Shown piece by piece: positions 1 through 5,664 of a DNA stretch of 6,961 nt. The notes under the pieces were generated by a model. That model saw nothing but the letters and a program-made list of their open reading frames with translations. It did no database searches and was not told the DNA's origin. The DNA comes from G039029935 sp039029935 (GTDB lineage: Bacteria; Chloroflexota; Anaerolineae; Caldilineales; Caldilineaceae). The stretch lies in the NCBI GenBank assembly GCA_039029935.1, contig JBCCFC010000727.1, positions 1-6,961 on the forward strand, written 5' to 3'. A program made the position numbers and the translations under genes. Every line of letters begins with the position of its first letter. The first letter of the stretch is position 1.

Positions 1-54
1 CTCATATCCCTACTAGATACTGATTTCAGCATGGTTCGCATGGACTGAATTGAT

Positions 55-153
55 GGTAACAAATCGCCGTTCAGTTAGCACGCCCTCGTGCGGATCAGAC
101 TCGTGAGATCAACCCGCACGAGGGCGTGCTCGCTGGACAAAATAAATGTTACC
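55..153. repeat. Nested inverted repeat (17-bp perfect stem inside a 7-bp outer stem)
   Basis: The left arm AGCACGCCCTCGTGCGG (77-93) is perfectly complementary to the right arm at 114-130, with a 20-nt loop at 94-113. A second pair, GGTAACA (55-61) and TGTTACC (147-153), surrounds it and has almost the same centre (104 against 103.5), so the whole 99-bp block is roughly palindromic. The 17-bp GC-rich stem is far beyond chance. No T-tract follows the stem on either strand, so it is not a textbook intrinsic terminator. It could be a transcription-end or processing hairpin of an upstream gene, a small non-autonomous palindromic element, or a protein-binding site. The function is unknown. Confidence 0.8.
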
Positions 154-253
154 CTTCTATGAACCATGCCCTTATTTCTGAGGAATGACCTAAACAGTTT
201 CTCAGTGAGCTTAACAGCGAAGCACAAATATAGGCAAAAGTAACGGGGTGGGA

Positions 254-283
254 TTGGCATAAAGTCGTGCTTTCGCCTACAAT
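254..283 (+). promoter_or_regulatory. Likely sigma70-type promoter for the App1-like gene
   Basis: A -35-like TTGGCA (254-259) and a -10-like TACAAT (278-283) are separated by 18 bp, close to the bacterial consensus boxes and spacing. Transcription would begin near 290 and leave a leader of about 40 nt before the ATG at 333. The upstream in-frame ATG at 267 lies between the two boxes, which argues against it as the start. This is an inference from sequence pattern only. Confidence 0.45.
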
Positions 284-322
284 AGTAACGCTATCAATGA
301 TAGGCTCATTTATCACAAAAAC

Positions 323-328
323 AGGAAG
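323..328 (+). promoter_or_regulatory. Ribosome binding site that decides the App1-like start
   Basis: AGGAAG sits 4 nt before the ATG at 333 and is a Shine-Dalgarno-like match. No comparable site precedes the upstream ATG at 267. This supports a 416-residue protein beginning MANWRSFF and indicates that the left part of the window is bacterial. Confidence 0.6.
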
Positions 329-332
329 AATC

Positions 333-1583
333 ATGGCAAACTGGCGCAGTTTTTTTAACAAATTCAGTGGCAAAGTTGATGTACGCTTGGCTGCACTGGT
401 AACTCGGTTACGCAAACGACTCGGGGCCGACCCGATTCAAATCCTCCCCTACCACAGCTATGGAACAGCAGAAACCTTCTATCTACGTGGACGTGTGCTG
501 GAAGATAAAGGGGTCCGTCCGGCAGAGGATACCGACACCATATGGCGAAATCTGAGAGCCATGTATCGTCGTTTTGAGAGTGATGAGGTGTCTGATGCGC
601 TTGTTCAAGCACAGTTCCAAGACACAACCATAGAGACGCGCTCCGATGAAGAGGGCTATTTCCATATTGAGTTCCCGCTGATGGCCCCCATATTACCAAG
701 CAACGAACATACTGTCTGGCATGAGGTCGGGTTGACGCTCTTAGAGGGCGCACACGCATACCAAGACACAGTGACGGCCACCGCACACGTCATGGTTCCG
801 CACCCAGAGAGCGACTTTGGGATTATCAGTGATATCGACGATACTGTGCTGCAAACACACGCCACGGACTTGCTTAAGATGGCAAAAGTCACCTTTCTGA
901 ACAATGCGCGCACACGAATGCCCTTTGCAGGTGTCGCTGCCTTCTACCAAGCACTGCTGGAGGGACCCAACGGCACGTCGCACAACCCACTCTTTTATGT
1001 GTCAAGCAGCCCTTGGAATTTGTATGACTTTCTAATTGATTTTATGGAACTACAGAAGATTCCGGTGGGACCACTCTTCCTACGCGACTTTGGCATTCGA
1101 GCCAATCTAGGCGGTGGATCGAGTCATCTTGGTCACAAGCTGGCTCAAATTGAGCGCATCCTCACCACCTACCCCAACCTACCCTTTGTTTTGATTGGTG
1201 ACAGTGGCGAGAAAGACCCTGAAATTTACCGCGAGGCTGTTCGGCATTTCCCAGGACGGATTGCGGCCATTTACATTCGCGATGTGAGTCTGGACAAGCA
1301 GGATGATGAGGTTGACCGGACCATTGAGCAAGTTGGCGAACATGACAGGGAGCATGGCAGGGACAATGGCAGGGACAATGGCAGGGAGCATGACAGCGAC
1401 AATGACAGGGAGCATGACAGCGACAATGACAGCGACAATGACAGCGGGGATAACACTGTGGCAATGGTCTTTGTCGCCGATACCGTTGCTGCCGCAGAAC
1501 ACGCTGTCGAACAAGGATTGATTGCAGCGAATACCTTAGCAGCGATTCGTGATAACAAACAGGCCGATCAGCGTGCGACGTAA
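333..1583 (+). CDS. App1-family (DUF2183) HAD-like phosphatase with a repetitive linker
   Basis: This 416-residue protein has the conserved catalytic domain of the App1 family. Yeast App1 is a Mg-dependent phosphatidate phosphatase of the HAD type; bacterial relatives are largely uncharacterised, so the lipid substrate is inferred by family only. Visible motifs are the nucleophile motif SDIDDT (D167 and D169), a VSSSPW segment near 223-228, a lysine in HKLAQIERIL near 269, and the acidic motif GDSGEKDPE at 289-297. The N-terminal 145 residues resemble the beta-rich region that precedes the catalytic domain in bacterial members. No signal peptide or membrane segment is seen, so it is probably cytosolic. 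A hydrophilic linker of 4-residue repeats (336-371) separates the catalytic core from a short C-terminal segment (VFVADTVAAAEHAVEQGLI) that is itself typical of the family. The start at 333 rests on a Shine-Dalgarno site and the promoter position; an ATG at 267 would add 22 residues. It ends 2 bp from the convergent hsdR. Confidence 0.9.
   Translation: MANWRSFFNKFSGKVDVRLAALVTRLRKRLGADPIQILPYHSYGTAETFYLRGRVLEDKGVRPAEDTDTIWRNLRAMYRRFESDEVSDALVQAQFQDTTIETRSDEEGYFHIEFPLMAPILPSNEHTVWHEVGLTLLEGAHAYQDTVTATAHVMVPHPESDFGIISDIDDTVLQTHATDLLKMAKVTFLNNARTRMPFAGVAAFYQALLEGPNGTSHNPLFYVSSSPWNLYDFLIDFMELQKIPVGPLFLRDFGIRANLGGGSSHLGHKLAQIERILTTYPNLPFVLIGDSGEKDPEIYREAVRHFPGRIAAIYIRDVSLDKQDDEVDRTIEQVGEHDREHGRDNGRDNGREHDSDNDREHDSDNDSDNDSGDNTVAMVFVADTVAAAEHAVEQGLIAANTLAAIRDNKQADQRAT
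1338..1445 (+). repeat. Nine tandem 12-bp repeats inside the App1-like gene
   Basis: Nine consecutive 12-bp units, variants of GACAATGACAGC or GAGCATGGCAGG, lie in frame and encode (D/E)-(N/H)-(D/G)-(R/S) four times nine. The unit is a multiple of three, so gain or loss of units keeps the frame. The units differ at a few fixed positions and some identical units are adjacent, as expected from slippage or unequal exchange. Because the array has no stop codon in several frames, it creates spurious overlapping open frames on both strands. The result is a highly charged, probably disordered and flexible linker. Confidence 0.95.
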
Positions 1584-1585
1584 AG

Positions 1586-4500
1586 TCATGCACCCGCATA
1601 CTGCTTAAAATTCTCGGCCTGCTCGAAAATTTCCTGATAGACCTCATCCCGATCCACAGGTGGATAGCCATGATCGGCTAACAACATAATCAGGCTCACC
1701 CTTAGCCCCGCTTTGATGTCCGGGCGAGTATTCCAATCGACGTATTGGACCTTCTCTTCTACCACAATCTTCACAGCTTTGGCTAGCGGCAGCAACTTTT
1801 CTTCGGGATAGGTAAAGTCATATTTGTGCGCTAGCCCTTTGAGAATGTCATAGAAGGCTTTCTCTTCGAGGTCAATGCCCAGAGCAGCGTAGGATGCCTG
1901 TTCGCGCTGGAGTGCGTGGATGAGGCCGATGATCTCTTCCGAAAAATCCTCCAGCACATTGCTCACCAGCACATCCTCTTCACTGCGTTCATTGTAGCGT
2001 TCGACCAGCCGACGAAAACGATGGGCAAAGTCGATGCCCTTGGCTTTGTTGGTGCGTTGGAACTGCTCGATGGCTTTGGCAAGAAGCTGTTGCAGCAGTT
2101 TTATGCGCGTGTTGGGTAGCTTGATCTTGTCGAGCTTGGCGAGATAGTCAGGGTCAAAAATGTCAGTCACACCTGCATCTTCATCACCCAAACGGAAGAT
2201 ATCCTCCACGCCATCAGCTTTGAGGGCTTCACCGATCATCTGGCGCACTTTGGCGTTCATCTGCGTCGTGTCCGGTGCATTGCCCTTGGTCAGCTTGAAG
2301 AGGATTGAGCGCACGGCTAGGTAAAAATGGACTTGGTCACGCTCAGCGTCGGTCAGTTCGCCGGAGCCGCTACAGATATCATAGCCTGCTTTGAGTCGCT
2401 TGACCAACCCCATGAAGCGCTTCTCGATGGTGTCGGTCAGTTGCACATATTCGGCAGCGTGATTGAGACAGGTGAGTTGTTCGAGCGGTGTCCCCGCAAA
2501 ATAGGGCTGTGCGTCAAAGCGGTGAAAGAGACGCCGGAGCAGGTCGAGATGATCACGGACGACCACGACCGACTGCTGGACATCCTCAAAGTTTTGTGGG
2601 GCGGCCTGGTTGTATTGCGCCAATGCCAGATTCATCTGCTTTTTGATACCGATGTAATCGACCACCAAGCCCTTTTCCTTGCCCTCAAATTTGCGGTTGA
2701 CGCGTGAGATGGTCTGGATCAGGTTGTGGCGTTGGATTGGTTTGTCGATGTAGATGGTGTCGAGAAAGGGCACATCAAAGCCCGTGAGCCACATATCGAC
2801 GACAATGGCAATCTTGAAATTGGACTGGGCGTTTTTGAACTGGCGGTCCAACTCCTTGCGATGCTCTTTTGTGCCTAGCAGGTCATAGAGTTCTTTGGGG
2901 TCATCCTTGCCCCGTGTCATGATCATCTTGACACGCTCTATGGGCTTTATCTCTTTGGCCTCCTGATCAGAGAGTTGTACCTCCTCATCAGCCGTCAACA
3001 CCTCATTCCATGCAGGACGCAGCGCAATCAGTTCCTGCCAAAAGGCATAGGCGATTTCACGCTTACTACACACAAAGAGAGCCTTGCCTTTGAGTGTGGA
3101 GCCTTCGGCCAGCCGCTGCTCATAGTGTTGCACAAAGTCCGCCGCCAACGCTTTGATACGGTCGGGATCGCCCAGAATCGTCCCCATGTTGGCACTGGCC
3201 TTCTTGCTCTCCTCAATCTGATACTCGGACGCCCCCGCCTCGGCACAGCGCGCATAGTAGTCCTCAATCTCGGCCAGCTTCTGATTGTCGAGGATAATCT
3301 TGGCGGCGCGCCCCTCGTAGACAATGCGCACCGTGATCTCGTCCTTCACCGATTCGGTCATGGTATAGGCATCGACAATCTCGCCAAAGACATCGAGTGT
3401 GGCGTCGATGGGTGTGCCTGTAAAGCCGACATAGGTGGCGTTGGGCAGCGAGTCGTGGAGATATTTGGCAAAGCCATAACTGCGTTGTACGCCCTGTGCG
3501 GTGACGCTGATCTTTTGGTCGAGGTTAATCTGGCTGCGGTGCGCTTCGTCGGAGATGCAGATCACGTTGTCGCGTGTCGTGAGCAGGTCGGTATCCTCGG
3601 TAAATTTGTGGATGGTGGTGAGAAAGACGCCACCGCTGTTGCGCCCACCAAGCAATTCACGAAGCTGGACACGGCTCTCAACGCTGATGACATGATCGTC
3701 ACCGATGTAGGTCTTGGCGTTGAGAAAGAGGGCCGAGAGTTGGTCATCCAAATCGGTGCGGTCGGTGATGAGGACGATGGTCGGGCTTTCAAAGTCGATG
3801 CTCTTCATGAGCAGACGGGTGAGAAAGAGCATGGTATAGCTTTTGCCACACCCCGTTGCCCCAAAGTAAGTTCCGCCCTTGCCATCCCCACCGATGTTTT
3901 TGCCTGTCGCGTCAATGCGTTTGCGGTGCTGTTTGATATGTGCATAGAGCTTGGTGGCCGCGTAGAATTGGGGATAGCGGCAGACAATCTTGACCTCTTG
4001 GTGGGTGGTGTTGGGAAAGTAGATAAAGTGGCGGATCACATAGCGCAGCCGTTCCTTGTCAAACAGCCCCTCGATCATGGTGTGCAGGGCGTTGATGCCA
4101 TCCTGCGCAATCGTCTCGTTGCCCGTCACCTTGCGCCACGTGTAGTAAAAATCATACTCCGCAAAGAGCGACCCCATGCGTGTGTTGACACCGTCGGAGA
4201 TGATGCAGAGCGCGTTGTACTTGAAAAGTTCGGGGATGTCACGCGTATAACGCTGGGTCAATTGTACATAGGCGTCGTGGAGCGTGACCTCTGGGCGGAT
4301 GGTGCTCTTAAACTCAAAGACAACCAGTGGCAGCCCGTTGATGTAGAGAACCGCGTCCGGAATGCGTGTTTCGCTGCCCTCAATTTTTAGTTGGCTGACA
4401 AGGCGGTAGTGGTTGATATCGACGGTGTAGGCGACAGGGGACTCGGCAAGGATGGTTGGCACTTCACCAGCGCGAGGGCGGCGCTGGACGGGCAGACCGC

Positions 4501-4831
4501 TGTAGTCAATCAACTGCACGTAGAGGTCTTTCTGGCTGCGATCCTCACGCTTGAGCAAAAAGCCATCGGCCACCAGCTTGTGGATGGCACGGTTGGCGTC
4601 ATAGAGATCGGCGGCGGGGTAGCGGTCCAACTGGTTGATGACCGCGTCGATTTCACCAGTAGTGATGCCATCATCGGCATAACGACGTGCCAAAAAGGTG
4701 CGCAGGTCCGCCTTGAGCAGCACCTCATGGGGCGCACGGTCCAACGCATCGCCACGCACATGTGGGTATCCCTGTTGTTCGAGCAGGTCGATGACGGCTG
4801 CTTCTAGCTGCGCTTCGGTGAATTTGGTCAT
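1586..4831 (-). CDS. hsdR: Type I restriction endonuclease subunit R (HsdR)
   Basis: This 1,081-residue protein is full length for the family. HsdR is the motor and nuclease subunit of a type I restriction complex: with HsdM and HsdS it translocates unmodified DNA using ATP and cuts it at a distance. The N-terminal PD-(D/E)XK nuclease shows RIPDAVLY (D159) and VVFEFKS (E173, K175), followed by a QLTQRY element. The helicase-like SF2 motor shows Walker A GATGCGKS (324-331), motif Ia ITDRTDLDDQ (355-364), DEAH box (428-431), motif III FTGTP (470-474), motif V VVDMWLTGFDVP (677-688) and motif VI QTISRVNR (706-713). The remainder is the helical C-terminal region that contacts the methyltransferase core. 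All catalytic residues looked for are present and there is no frameshift. The ATG has no clear Shine-Dalgarno site; it lies 15 bp after the stop of the upstream frame, so translation may be coupled. hsdM and hsdS are not in the window. Confidence 0.95.
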   Translation of the reverse strand: MTKFTEAQLEAAVIDLLEQQGYPHVRGDALDRAPHEVLLKADLRTFLARRYADDGITTGEIDAVINQLDRYPAADLYDANRAIHKLVADGFLLKREDRSQKDLYVQLIDYSGLPVQRRPRAGEVPTILAESPVAYTVDINHYRLVSQLKIEGSETRIPDAVLYINGLPLVVFEFKSTIRPEVTLHDAYVQLTQRYTRDIPELFKYNALCIISDGVNTRMGSLFAEYDFYYTWRKVTGNETIAQDGINALHTMIEGLFDKERLRYVIRHFIYFPNTTHQEVKIVCRYPQFYAATKLYAHIKQHRKRIDATGKNIGGDGKGGTYFGATGCGKSYTMLFLTRLLMKSIDFESPTIVLITDRTDLDDQLSALFLNAKTYIGDDHVISVESRVQLRELLGGRNSGGVFLTTIHKFTEDTDLLTTRDNVICISDEAHRSQINLDQKISVTAQGVQRSYGFAKYLHDSLPNATYVGFTGTPIDATLDVFGEIVDAYTMTESVKDEITVRIVYEGRAAKIILDNQKLAEIEDYYARCAEAGASEYQIEESKKASANMGTILGDPDRIKALAADFVQHYEQRLAEGSTLKGKALFVCSKREIAYAFWQELIALRPAWNEVLTADEEVQLSDQEAKEIKPIERVKMIMTRGKDDPKELYDLLGTKEHRKELDRQFKNAQSNFKIAIVVDMWLTGFDVPFLDTIYIDKPIQRHNLIQTISRVNRKFEGKEKGLVVDYIGIKKQMNLALAQYNQAAPQNFEDVQQSVVVVRDHLDLLRRLFHRFDAQPYFAGTPLEQLTCLNHAAEYVQLTDTIEKRFMGLVKRLKAGYDICSGSGELTDAERDQVHFYLAVRSILFKLTKGNAPDTTQMNAKVRQMIGEALKADGVEDIFRLGDEDAGVTDIFDPDYLAKLDKIKLPNTRIKLLQQLLAKAIEQFQRTNKAKGIDFAHRFRRLVERYNERSEEDVLVSNVLEDFSEEIIGLIHALQREQASYAALGIDLEEKAFYDILKGLAHKYDFTYPEEKLLPLAKAVKIVVEEKVQYVDWNTRPDIKAGLRVSLIMLLADHGYPPVDRDEVYQEIFEQAENFKQYAGA

Positions 4832-4846
4832 AGTGTTATCGTTCTG

Positions 4847-5251
4847 TTAATCGCCAAAAAAGCTCATCTCTGCCAGTGTACCCACATCCAGCACCTCATC
4901 CAGCCACTCATCCAACTGATCCACATCCTCTGTCTGCTCAATCACCGCCACAATGTCGTCAGATACATCTCCAAATTTTCGCTTTAATGAGCGAACCAAC
5001 CGTTGCTGCGATTTATAAATCAGTGTTTGGGTCGTGGCAAGCTGTTCGATTTCTTCCGGCTGTAACCCTACCAGACGTTCTTCTGGTTTATACTGGCTAA
5101 AGACCTCCTCTGGACGCAGCCCCATCAGCCGCTCTTCTGTTGCAGCATTGCACTTCCCGCCCTTTAGCATTGCCAGTGGTCCGTGGGGACAACTGTTGTG
5201 GCGCAAGCAGTCCGTGACTGCCAAACCAAGTTGGAGCTGTTGGACTCCCAC
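4847..5251 (-). CDS. C-terminal remnant of a DUF4351/Rpn-type protein, N-terminus probably foreign
   Basis: The frame has 134 codons. Residues 39-65 form three 9-residue repeats (EERLMGLRP, EEVFSQYKP, EERLVGLQP). Residues about 82-126 (QRLVRSLKRKFGDVSDD... DQLDEWLDEVLDVGTLAEM) resemble the DUF4351-type C-terminus found on PD-(D/E)XK nuclease/Rpn-like proteins in cyanobacteria, Chloroflexota and some gammaproteobacteria. Such proteins are usually 250-330 residues with an N-terminal nuclease domain, which is absent here. Residues 1-34 (Cys/His-scattered, low complexity) look like neither domain and may be translation of the neighbouring retroelement-side DNA. The coding similarity therefore seems to begin near 5,140. 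The stop is 15 bp upstream of hsdR on the same strand, so the intact gene was probably co-transcribed with it; accessory genes of this type are seen inside type I restriction loci. The family assignment comes from memory of sequence patterns. The ATG at 5251 may be fortuitous. Confidence 0.5.
   Translation of the reverse strand: MGVQQLQLGLAVTDCLRHNSCPHGPLAMLKGGKCNAATEERLMGLRPEEVFSQYKPEERLVGLQPEEIEQLATTQTLIYKSQQRLVRSLKRKFGDVSDDIVAVIEQTEDVDQLDEWLDEVLDVGTLAEMSFFGD
5057..5137 (-). repeat. Three 27-bp (9-residue) coding repeats
   Basis: Within the DUF4351-type remnant the protein reads EERLMGLRP, EEVFSQYKP, EERLVGLQP, followed by EEIEQL. This degenerate leucine- and glutamate-rich repeat is common just before the C-terminal domain in this kind of protein, where copy number varies between homologues. 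It marks the leftmost-known extent of recognisable bacterial coding sequence before the junction. Confidence 0.6.
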
Positions 5252-5664
5252 TGGAATCTTCGGTCTGCAGTTGGCTGGGCTCGAGGCATTGCTTGAAGCA
5301 CTAAGCTTGAGGCTCTGTTGTAGTTTTCCTCGCCCAGCAGTCTATCCAGACACCTGTGAGGCAAAGTGGCGTCGGATCCCTGTCCTACATTGGCCATTGG
5401 AGTTCGTTCCTGTTCTGCCTGACCCTTTCATTTAGGCTCTATCGTTCGGATCTGCCTCCGAAGCTAAACACAAAGCAGATCTGGTGATTAGCACTGGATA
5501 GGGACTTGCAACTAACTTCAAAAGGCATAGACAAACGCCTGCATTTCCCGAAAATAGGCCTTCTATTCGGTTGATTATTCAAGTTTCAAGTTTGATCCAA
5601 GTTCAAGACCCAAGACCCTTGCACCATTTCGCTCCCTCCCGTTCTTTTGCTCGAAAGTTCCACC
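5150..5664 (+). other. Junction region and presumed 5' LTR/leader of the retroelement; no gene recognised
   Basis: No reading frame here resembles a known protein. By position, the segment must contain the change from bacterial to eukaryotic sequence and whatever part of the 5' LTR, primer binding site and untranslated leader is present. Exact limits cannot be set, because the 3' LTR lies outside the window and no match to the usual initiator-methionine tRNA primer site (TGGTATCAGAGC) is seen. TGTTG-starting positions at 5238 and 5316 are possible LTR beginnings, but no matching ending with CA could be paired convincingly. A 7-bp inverted repeat, GATCTGC (5449-5455) and GCAGATC (5475-5481), lies in the middle. 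Confidence 0.4.
5580..5617 (+). repeat. Short CAAG-type 7-mer repeats in the retroelement leader
   Basis: The 7-mer CAAGTTT occurs twice in tandem (5580-5593), followed after GATC by CAAGTTC (5598-5604) and two copies of CAAGACC (5604-5610, overlapping by one base, and 5611-5617). They lie 50-85 bp before the gag start, in the presumed leader or end of the LTR. A role in RNA packaging or priming is possible but unsupported. Confidence 0.5.

Noticed and set aside
77..130. Intrinsic terminator
   Set aside because: The stem is strong, but neither strand has a T-run after it.
267..332. Upstream ATG adding 22 residues to the App1-like protein
   Set aside because: It has no ribosome binding site and falls between the likely -35 and -10 boxes; the ATG at 333 has AGGAAG at good spacing.
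1338..1445. CRISPR-like array
   Set aside because: The units are 12 bp and directly contiguous, without spacers, and are in frame within a gene.
1162..1671. Several minus- and plus-strand frames with Ser/Leu, Cys/His or Met/Thr repeats
   Set aside because: They are translations of the 12-bp repeat array in other frames; the repeat has no stops in those frames. The App1-like frame has conserved motifs on both sides of the array.
2975..4390. Long 471-codon plus-strand frame opposite hsdR, with 126- and 138-codon companions
   Set aside because: It lies entirely antisense to a well-conserved hsdR, shows no recognisable domain, and is the kind of shadow frame that arises opposite GC-biased codons.
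5034..5435. 133-codon plus-strand frame across the junction
   Set aside because: It overlaps the DUF4351-type remnant in antisense, shows no family features, and has no convincing start signal.
5495..5510. Possible primer binding site starting TGGATAGGG
   Set aside because: It begins with TGG shortly after a CA, but I cannot match it to a tRNA 3' end or to a paired LTR end, so it was not annotated.
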